Positions 37,681 to 50,600 of a stretch of 64,000 nucleotides of DNA are shown piece by piece. The notes below the pieces were generated by a model, which worked only from the letters and a program-made list of their open reading frames with translations, was not told where the DNA came from and did no database searches. Position 1 is the stretch's first letter. Each line of letters opens with the position of its first letter. Position numbers and translations under genes: made by a program. Origin of the DNA: Diospyros lotus (taxonomy: Eukaryota > Streptophyta > Magnoliopsida > Ericales > Ebenaceae); assembly GCF_014633365.1 (NCBI RefSeq), contig NC_068351.1, positions 13,522,907-13,586,906 on the forward strand, given 5' to 3'.

Positions 37681-38103
37681 GACATAAATTTGTTTATCCT
37701 AGGCAACTTTACCCTGGGATAAAAAAGTCATTTTGGACTTCCCTCTCTACCCATTCCCTTTCTCTTTTATTTCTCTCTCCTTCCTCTCATAGCTGTCTCG
37801 CTACCATGTCGCCTCGCCTCACCGTTTCTCTCTCCTCTCTCTTTTCTCCTGTCACTCTACCTTGTCACCTCACCTCGTCGCTACGCAACAGTGAGGCGAG
37901 GCAGCGATGCAGCGGTTGGCAAGTTCATTGCCTTGCCATTACCAACTCATTATATCTCTACCTCACCCTGTTGTGCAGTGGCGTGGCGAGGCGAGGAGCA
38001 GCGATCGGCAAGTCGATGGCGGGAGGAAGGAGAGAAAAACGGAATGGTAGGTATGAAGAAAAATCAAAATGACGTTTTTACCCGGGGTGAACAAATTCGC
38101 ACC
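37681..38103. mobile_element. Possible small non-autonomous MULE
   Basis: The right end, inverted, reads GGTGCGAATTTGTTCACCCC, then TAAAAACGTCATTTTG. The left end reads GACATAAATTTGTTTATCC and, after an insertion, GATAAAAAAGTCATTTTGG. The tip resembles that of the 7-kb MULE (GTGCGATTTTGTTCACC). The middle is CT- and GC-rich without a gene. I found no matching 9-bp flanks, so this call is tentative. It lies about 220 bp beyond the stop codon of the MYB-CC gene. Confidence 0.4.
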
Positions 38104-38325
38104 GGGGGGAAATGGCCAGAATTTCGAATGCAAGCCATGAATGCGTCAGACCAAATCAGATCCACCTTTTCTTGCAAGCGACAACTTACAAGATACAAAA
38201 GTACAAACCAATCGCTGGCTTTATCTACAAGTTTTACACGTCACCACTGACAAATAGTAATAATTCTGGAAACCTTAAGTACAAATGAGATAGATATCCG
38301 AGCAGTGGCAGCAATTAAACAGCCA

Positions 38326-38640
38326 TTATACAGAGCTTTTGGGTTGAAGACACACTCTCTTTTGGCAAACTTCCTCAGAATCACTGCTTTCTCTTTCTGA
38401 AGCTTTATGTTTTAACGGCAGAGACGTGGAGGAATCCGTTCTTGGCTCGGCTGGTTGAGAGGGCAAGGAGCCGGTGGACGGAGATGAAAGCTGCTGCAGT
38501 TGTGAGGCTGGTTGTGGATTTGTCAGCCGTGGCATGCTTTCAGGGGAGACCCAGGCGTTCCCGGCTTTCTGCTGCTCCTCTAAGATCTTCTGCAAGTATC
38601 TTGCGTGTTCCTCTATGCGTAACTGAAGAGCCTTCTGGAC
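38326..38640 (-). CDS. PHL6: PHL6-like exon 7, coiled-coil end and C-terminus
   Basis: 104 codons plus stop: [36 protein letters not shown], a Gln/Ser/Pro-rich tail and a basic end [12 protein letters not shown]. Acceptor TTTTGTTAG. It completes the coiled coil begun in exon 6, nearly 18 kb away. Confidence 0.92.
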   Translation of the reverse strand, partial: VQKALQLRIEEHARYLQKILEEQQKAGNAWVSPESMPRLTNPQPASQLQQLSSPSTGSLPSQPAEPRTDSSTSLPLKHKASERESSDSEEVCQKRVCLQPKSSV

Positions 38641-41600
38641 CTAACAAAAGAAATAAATGGTACAGTTTGACGTTAATGGACAATACGCTTCAGAGGCCGA
38701 GGAATTGGCGAAGAAGATTAGGCATCTAACCTTAACTGACCCCAGAAACGAACTCTTTTGGCTTAAACCTAATGAATGTGTATGACAACTATGTTCATCA
38801 TCTAAAGGGGCATGTTACTCGTACATGATTCCTGAAATTCAAACTAAATAGAGATGGGTTGAACTCTTCCGGTAAGCCAAATGTGATAGAAATGAGGTCA
38901 CTCAATAAACTCAATCCTATGTTGAATAGGAATAGAAACGAGACCTAATCCCACTGAGGCAGTTGCCTATAAATAAGCCCCTTTATCCTAGCAGGAAAAC
39001 AGCAAAGAGTGTCACAACCCCATATCAGTGTCATTTGCGAGTGAGGATTTACAATTTTTTCTGTCCATAAGTTGCATTATAAGAGGGTTAGTAGTTTTTT
39101 CCATTCAAAAGCTACAGTATTATTTATCAGGTGGATTCATTCCATCATTGTGGTATCATGAACATGTGTGTGTTGAGATTGAACCACGTTAAAATTACTG
39201 TATATCATCTTTATTTTGGTTTGTGTGTGCAATGCTGTGTTATGCATGTGATGTGATCCAAACCTAACAAGTTGTAAAAGCTAGGTTTTCATTGATTGTA
39301 AATAAAGAAATCCTTTAGAGTTTCCCACACGCTATAACCAACCCCGTTGCTCTGGAGCAGCAAATTTATTGAAGAAGAGAAGCCTGATGCATCACTACCA
39401 TTGTTACCAACCCATAGCTAAAATTTTTGCTACTGCTTGCAGGAATCAGGCGAAACCAGCAAGAGCCCTTGCTGTTGCCACTTACCAATGACATGGAGCC
39501 TCGAGCACTGGATTGAACCCAATTGACCGCTTGAAGTCACCAAAGCCACAGCCATTAGAGACCATCGCTATGTGATTGTTGCCATTAGTGCTGAGGAGTT
39601 GAACCCATTGGAGAGCTCACGGAAGTAAAAAGAGCACCCCAGTAACAAGATCATAGAAGCCTGTTGCTTTTCCTCACATAGACCCAGCCAACAACCCATT
39701 ATCTACTTATGGAGACCCAGTTTTGTTAGTTGTAACCTGTGAAACGCTAGCCTGTCTTTGTTTTTAGGTTGAGAGAGATCAGAGAGGCTATTGGTTGAAG
39801 AAAGAAAGGCTGCAGGCGATCTTGAACCAACAGAGAGGAGCCCCTTTACAGTCCCTGTGAAGCTACAAACTTCGCTGCTGAACCAGTTTTCTTGCCAAAT
39901 TGTGAGAATCCAAATTTCTGATGAAATCAAAGCGTATGGGAATTTGAGTCGAGGGCACAATCCTATTGGGGCAGTTGCCTATAGATAGACCCCCCTTTCT
40001 TTCAATAGGAAACATGATAAAGACTATGTATCATGACTCGATAACCAAAGTCATTTGAAAATAACTAGTTATCTAGAGTTTGTGAGGATTCCAAGGATTT
40101 ACAATTTTGTCCATCCAAAAATTGTACTGTGAGGGGGTTTGTAAATCTAGAATTAAACGAAAATTTAGAATTCATATAGCTGACCCCACATAGTGGTATA
40201 AAGACTTGGCATGTTATCCTTGTAGAGGGTTTGTAGTTTTATCCACTCAAAAGCTACAACACTAATAATTGAGAGGATTTATGGGATCATGGACATGGAT
40301 CTGTCAAGACCAAGTCACATTAAAATTTATGTATCCTCTTTCTTTTGATTTCTGTGTGTGATGTGTGTGATTTGATCCTAACGACACTTATTTATTCCAA
40401 AGAATACAATTTCTTTTTCCATTTGTTAGCCAGCTCTTCTATAGGTAAATAACCGGTTGAATTCTCATACAAGTTTTGCAAGGAAGCAATACCATATGCC
40501 CCTTGAGAATCTAGATGGTTTCGTATTTATAGACCACAAAGCCCCCACAAAATTATTTCTGCCATAATTCCAGAGGTTTTCATCTTCTTCAACACCCATC
40601 TCTTGGTTGCCCTTTTGGGAAACCCCATCTTCATGGCAATAATTCCTTTCCAGATGTGAATGCCATCCACTAATGGCACCTTTCTGGAATCTCATTTGGG
40701 CATTACACAAGAAAAATATTTTGATTATCTAGTTACTACAACAACAAACTAAGCCTTTATTCTTATAAATAAACACTAAAGTGCTCTTCCTTCACTCATC
40801 CAACATCCCTTTGTAATTTTGTTAATAGAAAAATTCCCCTCTTCTCTCATGCATTTTCGTGCTTCTATCAAGATATTATCTGGTCCAACTTCTTTAATAC
40901 TCTTTTCTAACATTTTCAATGCCCTCTTCTCCCATGCATTTCCACATATTGCAAAATCTCAACCTTGCCACTAAAAGCATATAGGAACAGTGAGCTCGAA
41001 CATGATCAGGAATAAAATAAAAGCTGGTTTCAAAGGGAACATCAGGTCTTTCACCTGAAGAAATCTACAGTTAGGGCTGTGAACATGTGTGTTGCTGTGT
41101 TATAGATGGCATGCCCAATCAACTCCACATCACTAATGCCTCCATGATTTCCCATAATCTCTCCCCGAGAAATTGAAAATCCACATTTAGTTCTAAATGC
41201 CATCCTAATTAAGTGGCCTGTATATCCCCATATTTTTATTCATCAGCACTCAGCTGAGTAATGCAATCACACTAAGCAATATGCATGGGCCATTATTACA
41301 AGCATGCCCATGACACCTGCCAGTGACACCTACCCAACTCAGTTGATGAAACTCTCTACTCAAGATTACATGAACATTCACATGACATTCTCAGTGAAGC
41401 TAAAGGAACTATCTACCCAAGTATTCCATATTAAATGCTTACCACTAGGATGCTAATGGCACCTCCTCACCCTAATAAATGGGGCTATTTGTTAGGACCC
41501 GGGGCATAATTGTAATAAAGGCTCGGGTAGTTAAATAACTAATGGGCAGGGAGATGTATTTGGAGGGAAGGCACTGTTAGTTACTGTGGGAGCTACGCCT

Positions 41601-44600
41601 AATAAGTAGGCTATTGTAGAAGAAGTAAAGGGTCTTTGGATTGAATAACAAACTCTCCCGCCCTCTTTGTTCTCTCTCTCTCTCCTTCTCTTCTTATCTT
41701 TCTGTTCCAGATGGAAATTCCTTTTGGAATTTCAGCCATTGTCAAACCCTAAGTCAAGGGCTTGACACTATCCTAAAGTGTTCCAACTTCCATTGGCCCT
41801 CAAAGAACTCTCACCATGAGAGTGGTCATCATTGACATGCATACCAACTCCTTTTAGCTAACAAAACTCTTTGCCTAAGTAGTACTCCTTCTGCCATGCA
41901 GAGGTGGGGTCCCCACGCATGCTCTCAACACAATGTGGAGAAGGCCATGGTCTTCCTACACAAGGTACTCCCAAACATTATTGCATTAAAGGCTAGAGCT
42001 AACTCGGATCCCCTTGCAATGTAACCATCATCCCTCCCACATGGAATTTCATAGTTAAGGACTTCCAATCGACTTGCACCTTGCCCAACGTCACTAACCA
42101 TTTCATCCCCAAGATGACATTCAAGTTGCCCAACTCCAAGGGAAGAAAATCCTCAATTACATCTAGGATCTAAAGAGAAAGTAGCACACCTTTACATACT
42201 CCGACGCCAAGCACGGCCAACCCCGTTCCCATAATCACCCCGTAGCCAACAGTCTCTGACCTCGGTGTCACAAGAGGAACCAAAGTTTATAATAATTTTG
42301 AATTTTTACTGCTGTAATTATTGCTATAGTAGTTAGTTTCTAGCCATGGGCTACCATGTGTAGAAGGTTAGGAATGTAGGCAAGTTGTTACAACCATGAA
42401 GGGTGTAGGGCCCACCTTGGCAGGAGAATCCACTCCTCCAGGCACCTTGTATAAATTGTCCAAATCCTTCGTGAATGGATTTCATTGAAGAATATTACAG
42501 AGAATTTTGCCTTTCTCCCTCCCTTCTTCTCTCTTTTCTCCGTCATTCTTACTCTCTTTCTCTCTTATTCTTCTCTGTTTTCTGCTCTCTGTTCTTGCTA
42601 GAAGCTTTCTAATTCATATCGGGTTAGAGAAGGATTTGTCAGGCTTAGGCCGTGACAAATTTGGTGTCAAAGCAACGATTCTCGGTTGGGGCTCTATTGG
42701 ATTGGCTAAATGGTAGAGGGAACCTGCATGAAGAACTTCAAGTCACAGCTGCCACAAGTTAGCTAAACCATGACGGAGTTCCAAAACCAAATTGATCAAT
42801 TGGAGATTAGGAGTGCCCATAACCATGAAGCGATCATGGCGATGGATCGCAAGATAGAGGGTTCAATGGACAAGCTGGAGCAAAGGTTGGATGGGTCAAT
42901 TGTAAGATTACAAGAAGAAATGGGAGCTCAAATGCAACAATTTATGGTAATGTTTACTCGCTAGAATGTGGTAAGAGTTGCTCCTGACTTTCCCCCTAGA
43001 GAGAGGACTGAACCAATCTTACAAGGGAATAGGATGAACAAGGGAAACGGGACCTCTAAGATTGAGGTAAACCTAGAGGAGGAGTTAGAAAGGATGATAG
43101 GCAAGGAAAGGAACGACCAACCTAATCCCTATCATTCGGGATTTCCCATGCCCCAGATGGAGATCCCAGTATTTGAGGGAACTAACCCCCAGTGGTGGTT
43201 AAGGAAGTGTGAGAGATTGTTCAACTGGTACAACATACCGAGGATGCAGAGGGTATCCTTAGCCACTGCATACTTTAATGAAGTAGTGGACACATGGTTT
43301 CAGGGGTGTCTTAGGGTGAGAGAAGAGTATACTTGGGAGGAATTCTCTGAAAAACTGTGTGAGCATTTTAGGGAGAAGAGCATGGTGGATATTATAGAAG
43401 AATTCAACAAACTGAGACAAATTGGGAGTGTGGGAGCCTACTTACAAAGGTTTGAAGAGTTGAGATCCTTTATGATCAACCACAACCCTTACCTCTCAAA
43501 AGCTTATTTCGTGTCAAGCTTTATGAGTGGCCTTAGTGAGGAGCTTCGCCAATGGTTAAAATGATGAGGCCCCAAACTGTAGAGCAGGCATCTGAGAGTG
43601 CCCGGTTACAAGAGATGGTAGTGGAGGCCTTAATGAAGAAGCAAAGGCAGCAACCGAAATGGGTGGTTCTGGGAACATCCAATGTAGGAGGAAGGAGCTA
43701 TAACCGGGATATGGTGAAAGGGAATAATGGGGTAAAAAATGTGGTTGGACCAAGTTCAGCTCCTTATGGAGAGCAATTAAGGGAGCGAAGGAGATTAGTT
43801 GGCCTTTGCTTTTGATGTGGGGTTAAATACTATCACGGACATCAATGCAAAAGGCAAATTCTATTGCTAAAAGAGGATGAACAAGAGGAGGCAGAGGAAG
43901 ACAACTATGAGGAGAAAGGGGAGGAGGACAATGGAGAGATACCAATTCATGCTTTAAAGGGAGTGGCCAACATTAAAATCATTAAGGTGAAGGGTCAAGT
44001 TAAGGGCTGCAACCTTATGATCCTAATTGATAGTGGGAGCACCCATAACTTTCTTGATGAAAGCACGGCAAAAAGGTTGAAGTGTCAACTCACAAGGACA
44101 CCACTCTTGAGTGTGACAACAGGTAACGACAACTGGGTGATGAGCAAATCAGCCTGCAATGGCTTCTATTGGGAGATGCAAGGGGAGAGATTTCAAGCAA
44201 ATCTGAGACTATTACAATTGGGGGGCTATGATGTAGTTCTTGGGGTAGATTAGATGAAAGGGGTAAGCCCCATTAGTTCTGATTTTAACTGGATGGAGAT
44301 CTCCTTTGAGAATGAGGGAAGGAAGATGACGTTAACAGGGAGAAAGGAAGCTGGAACTTGCAAGATGATCTCTGGAAAAAGGCTGGAGAGGGTGTTCAAG
44401 GGGAAGTGAAATCAGTTGGCCCATCTTTTCTCAATTGTGGCCATAGAGGAGGGGCATGGCAACAAGAAGGTGCAAGGAGAAATCTACTTGATAGTCAACA
44501 CACCTCAACACGCCTCAAGGAGTGCCTGATTAGGTACACCATTTAGATTTCATTAATAAATTGCTCGAAGAATATGAGGATCTTTTCATCGTACCCACAT

Positions 44601-47600
44601 CCCTTCCTCCTACCAAAATGTTTGACCATGCTATCAACCTAAAATCAAATACAAAGCCTGTCAACATTAGATTTTATTGTTATCCCCCAATCCAAAAGAA
44701 TGAGATTAAGAAAATGGTTAGGGAAATGCTACAACAATCTATCATTAGACCTAGCCAAAACCCTTTTGCTTCCCCAATCCTATTAGTCAAGAAGAAAGAT
44801 GGATCATGACGATTTTGTGTGGATTATCACCAACTTAATGCTATGACCATCAAGGCTAAGTTCCCTATACCCTTTGTGGAAGACCTTTTGGATGAGCTAC
44901 ACCATGCCCAATTCTTTTGAAAGCTTAACCTACACTCAGGCTACCACCAAATTAAAATGAAACCTGAGGACATACACAAAACAACCTTTAGGACTCACCA
45001 TAGGTATTTTGAATTTTTTGTGATGCCATTTGGGCTCACCAATGCTCCAGCTACTTTTCAATCCCTCATGAACATAATTTTTGAGCCCCATCTTCGAAAA
45101 TATATACTTATATTCTTTGATGATATACTTATCTACAGCCCTACTTTCAACCAACATTTGGCTCACCTAAGAACCACTTTTGAGATCCTCAAATCTAATC
45201 GACTCTTTATTAAGAAATCTAAGTGTGTTTTTAGTCAAGGGCAGGTGGAATATTTGGGGCATATCATAATATTTGGGGCATATCATAACAAGGGATGGTG
45301 TTAGTCCTGATCCAAGAAAACTAGAAGCCATGGTGTCTTGGCCAAGGCCTACTTCGGTGAGAGCCCTTGAGGGGATATTTGGAATTAACCAGATACTATC
45401 ACCGGTTTGTGAAGGATTATGGGGCAATAAGCAAACCCTTAACATACCTTTTGAAGAAGGGGGGTTTCAGCTGGGGGCCAGAAGCAGAGGAAGCTTTTGA
45501 GAAATTGAAAGGGGCTATGAGCAGGGTTCTAATACTAGGGCTGCCTGATTTTAGCAAGCCCTTTGTCCTGGAAACTGATGCATGTGGGATAGGCATAGGG
45601 CAGTGTTGGTGCAGGAGGGAAGACCATTAGCATTCTTAAGCTAGGTCTTGAGCCCTAAACACTTGGGGCTCATCATATATGAGAAGAAATTTATAGTTGT
45701 ATTGATGGTTGTTGACAAGTGGAGGCATTATTTGGAAGGGGGTAGGTTTATAATTAAAACGGATCATGAAAGTTTGAAGTTCCTGTTGCAACAGACACTA
45801 CAAACTCAGCTGCAAAAGAAAGGCATGGCCAAGCTGATAGGTTTAGATTACGTTATACAATACAAGAAGGGGAAAGAAAATAAGGCAACTAATGCTCCCT
45901 CCAGGTGACATGAAGAAAGGAGTACAACAGCTATAACCATGGTGATTCCTAAGTGATACCAAGAGGTGATAAACAACTATGAGGGAGATGAGAAGATAAA
46001 AGAATTGTTGGAAAGGTTGGTTGTGGGGGCTAATGAGGCTGATGGATACACGCTGGTGGGGGGTATGTTGAGATACCAGGGAAGAATGGTGATTGGGGAC
46101 AATGCAGAACTTAAAGAGGAAGATAATGCAAGCCCTGCACGACTCTCCCTTGGGAGGGTGCTTAGGAGTTTAAAACACCTATTTGCGGGTTAGACAACTA
46201 TTTCATTGGTCGAGGATGAAGATAAAAGTTAAAGGATTTGTGATGACTTGTGACACCTGCAAGAGGTGTAAGTTAGAAACAGTGGCATATCCGAGGCTAT
46301 TGCAACCTTTGCCTATTCCCAACCAAGCATAGTCTAGTGTGTCCATGGATTTTGTGAAGGGGTTGCCAAAGTCATAAGGCAAAGACAGTATATTGGTGGT
46401 AGTAAACCGGCTAATCAAGTTTGCCCATTTCATAGGATTACTCATCCCTATACAGCTCAAGAGATGGCTAGGGCCTTCTTGGATCAGGTGGTGAAACTAC
46501 ATGGGACTCCTAAGTCCATCATTTCAGACCGGATAAAAGCTTCACCAGTTTGATGTGGCAAGAGCTTGTGAAGGCTTTGGGAACAAAATTGAGCATGTCT
46601 ACAGTTTATTATCCCCAATCTGAAGGGCAAATCAAAAGGGCGAACGAAAGCCTAGAGACCTACCTAAGGTGTATCTGCTTACTACAACCGAAAGGGTGGC
46701 ATAGGTGGTTGTCTCTGGCCCAATGGTGGTACAACACTAACCACCATTCTTCACTCAAAACGTCTCCATTTGAAGCCCTATTTGGGTACAAGCCACCTGT
46801 TTTGCTTGTTATGGGGGAGGATCTAATGTGGCTCCTGTGGAAGATTATCTACAACAAAGAAGAAATGTGATATAGCAACTGAAGCATGAGTTGGCATCTG
46901 CTCCAAACTGAATGAAATAGTTCGCTGACATGAGGAGGAGTGAGAGAGAGTTTGCAGTAGGGGAAGAGGTGTATTTGAGCCTGAGATATCCCCATCAAAG
47001 GTCCATTACTTAAGGTAAGGTGACCAAACTTAATCCCAAGTACTATGGACCATTTCCCATAGAGGCTAAGGTGGGAAAGGTAGCGTACCGTTTACAGCTT
47101 CTAAAATAATCGCAAATCCACCCAATGTTTCATGTTTCCCTCTTAAAGAGGTCAGTGGGCACACAACCAGTCAGTTCTGCATTGCCAATTCTTCCTAAAG
47201 AGGTTAACAAAATGGTGGAACTAGAGGCTATACTGGAAAGGAGGGTGTTTTACAAGCACGGGGCTCCTCTTATTCAGGTCTTAGTTAAATGGCAAAACAA
47301 CTCGGTGGGTAGCAGTACTTGGGAGTATCTCCCTGACCTGCTCAAGCAATTCCCTAGGATTGCCAGCCTCCTCAGCATTTCTTGAGGACAAGAAATTGGT
47401 AAAGGGGGGAAAATGTCACGAGAGGAACCAAAGTTTATAGTAATTTTGAATTTTTATTGTTGTAATTATTGCTATAGTAGTTAGTTTCTAGCCATGGGCT
47501 ACCATGTGTAGGAGTTTAGGGGTGTAAGCAGGTTGTTACAACCGTGAAGGGTGTATGGCCCACCTTGGCAGGAGAATCCACTCCTCCAGGCACCTTGTAT

Positions 47601-50600
47601 AAATTGTCCAAATCCTTCATGGATGGATTTCATTGAAGAATATTACAAAGAATTCTAACTTTCTCCTTTTCTTCTTCTCTCTTTTCTCCCTCATTCTTAC
47701 GCTCTTTCTCTCTTATTCTTCTCTATTTTCTACTCTCTATTCTTGCAAGAGGCTTTCTAATTCATATCAAGTTAGAAAGAAGGATTTGTCAGGCTTAGGC
47801 CGTGACACTCAACAACCCCAATTTCTGTACCAACACAGCAGTCATGAAATTATGGGTTACCCCGCTATCTATGAGAACCACTATCTCCTGGCCAGCAATT
47901 CGCCCCCGCACCTTCATAGTTTGGGGTAAGGTGAGTCCCATCACCGAATTCATTGACAGCTTGATCACCTCTCCATTAGCCTCCGAAGCTTCCCATTCAT
48001 GACTTCCTTTGGCCTCCTCTTTTCCCCCCACCTCTTCCTTCTCTTCGTCATAAATCACCATAACCCGTAGCTCTTTATTTTTGCACCAGTGCCCAATGGA
48101 ATACTTCTCATCACACCTAAAACACGACCCCTTTTCTCTCTTGGCTTTCAATTCGGCTTCGCTCAACCTTTTGAAGGTTGGAACAACTGCACCCAAAGGC
48201 CTCGGTCCGTAAGGAGTGGCTGACTTGGTGATGGGGTTCATGTTTGGAACAAAGGGTATGCGGGTTGACAAGTGGGTCAGATTAGGGAAGTTTTTACCTT
48301 TGCTTGGTCTAAGACCAACTTGGGTTTGGAGTATGTGATTTTTGTCTTCAATTCGTTGGGTTGTCTCCATGATTTGCATTAAACCCGAAGGCTGTAATAC
48401 CCTAACTTCTGCCTTGATTTCCGACTTCAACCCGTTAACAAAAAGGCCCTCCAATATGGCCTCTGAAACTTCCTGCCACCGGGGCCGCCAAAGTCTCAAA
48501 GAGGAGGCGATATTCCTACACGAAGTCGTCCTACTTGAGGGCCAAGAGCCTCTCCTCCATTGATCCCTCCTACAAAGATCGAAATTGGTTACGTAGGTGG
48601 ATCTTCAACTCCTCCTAACTCCAAAATCCCCTTCTCCGTCGCTCCCATTGGTACTAAGCCAGGGCTCTTCCTTCAAAACACAGTGCTACCATTTCGATTT
48701 TCTCTGTTGAAGAGAATGTAACATTGAGATAGTATTAGCTTGTTGTTTGCTTTATATTTTATGTTGTTGTTTATGTTATTATTAGTATGAGGCGGTAATG
48801 CCTCTTGTCTGTTCAAGCTGCATATATAAGCAGCTTATGTTAGTTGTTTGGAATTCATTCTCTCAATAAGATTCCAATGCATTAGTTTCTCTCTCCTCTG
48901 TTTCTCAAATTCTTAAGGCCTAGGGTTTCTAACTTACATGGTATCAGAGCCAAATTCGCTAATGGCCTCAGTTCACGAAAATCACTCCTCCTCTACTTTT
49001 CCTCCTACTCGATCTACCTCAAATCTTTCGTCGGTATCTCAATTCGACTTTGTTGCAATGTCTAAAGCTTTCAGTTTCATTCCTCTGAAACTTGATTCGA
49101 AGAATTACATCTTTTGGAAGGCTCAGATTTTAGCCATAGTCTGAGCCTTTGATTTAGTCTCATTCTTGAATAAAGCATCTCCTCCTTCGAAATATGTAGT
49201 CGATTCAAATAGCGGTAATTCAACGGTGAATCCAAAGTACATGAGTTGGCTTCGATCTAATTAGCTACTTCTAGGATGGCTCTTCTCCACGATCACTGAA
49301 GAAGTGTTAGCACAGGTGATTCAATGCGAATCATCTACCTAGGTATGGCTCTATCTCGAAAAATTGTATGCTAGACAAACTATAGCCAAATCATTTCAAT
49401 TAAAACAGCAACTAAGATCTGTTAAAAAGGAGAATTTGTCAATTAATGACTATGTCTTAAAGATCAAGACTATAAGTCATTCTCTTGCAGCTATAGAAGA
49501 GCCTTTAAATGATAATGAATTATTACTTGCAATTCTTAATGGTCTAGATCAAGATTATGATGCTGTTGTAAGCTTGATAACCTATCAAATGGATGATATA
49601 CACTTGGAGAAGATTCAATATTTGTTCCTCATGCATGAACAACGTTTAACTATTAAGAATGTACCTCAGTCTTCATTGCATTTTGATTCATTGTCCTCTA
49701 CTATGAATGTTAATGTGGCTTCACATCAAAGTAATGGAAATTTTGGCTATAGTAGAGGAGAATATTCTCAGAGAGGAGGAGGTTCTAGATTTAGAGGAGA
49801 TAGAGGCCGAGGTAGATCTTCAAACTGAAAATTTTATTGTCAACCGTGTGGGAAACCAAGGCATCTAGTGGACAAATATTATTATTGTTTTGATTGTAAT
49901 TTTACTCAAGTGAACAATCAAAGCACTGACAGATCTACTAGAGGTTATAACACTGGAAATCAGTTAGATTCAAGTGCTTATATGGCTACCTTTAGCGATT
50001 CTAATGGAGCCTACACTAATGATAATGGATCAGTGACAGGCTCACCGTATCATAGTGCTCCTGAGCAATTTGCTACTCAACCCTCTCTTTCTGATCCAGT
50101 CTAGTTTGTGGACTCAAGAGCCACAAATCACATCACTTCGAGCCTTAACAACCTATCCCTACATTCACCTTATCATGGCGGGGACAAAGTTACCATAGGC
50201 AATGGTAAGCAATTGCCAATTACTCATGTTGGTACAGGAATGTTAAATACCACGTCTAATTCTTTTCTTTGTATACCTGTTGAAGTTTGCCTAGAGTTTG
50301 TGCGGTAGAAGATCAGTAAAGTATTGAAGATTATTAGCTAGAAGTTATTAAACAGTTAAAGTTTTTAAACCAAAGTGTAATTAATGTAAACTTTGAGGGT
50401 CTAACTGTAATTTCCCTATAGTTATTAGTTATATGGGGGGTTCCGCCTCCTCTATAAATAAGAGGGCAAGGTGGCAGTCTAATCTCTCTTCTCTCTTGTC
50501 AAGTTCTCTGCTTCTATTGTGAGTATTCTTTGTTCTAGAGAAAGTGAGGCATGTGTATTGTGTTCTTGAGTTTTCTTGGAGAGAACAAGGGTTGTACTTG

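Larger units (their letters stand above)
42266..47807 (+). mobile_element. Complete chromodomain Gypsy retrotransposon G1
   Basis: 5,542 bp with LTRs of 392 bp (42266-42657) and 394 bp (47414-47807) that differ at roughly 8% of positions by eye. A primer-binding site TGGTGTCAAAGC is at 42662 and a polypurine tract AAAGGGGGGAAAA lies just before the 3' LTR. Gag, protease, reverse transcriptase, RNase H, integrase and a C-terminal chromodomain are in order but broken by stops and shifts. Flanks CTCGG (42261-42265) and CTCAA (47808-47812) are a target duplication with two transitions. It sits inside G5, itself inside PHL6 intron 6. Confidence 0.92.
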
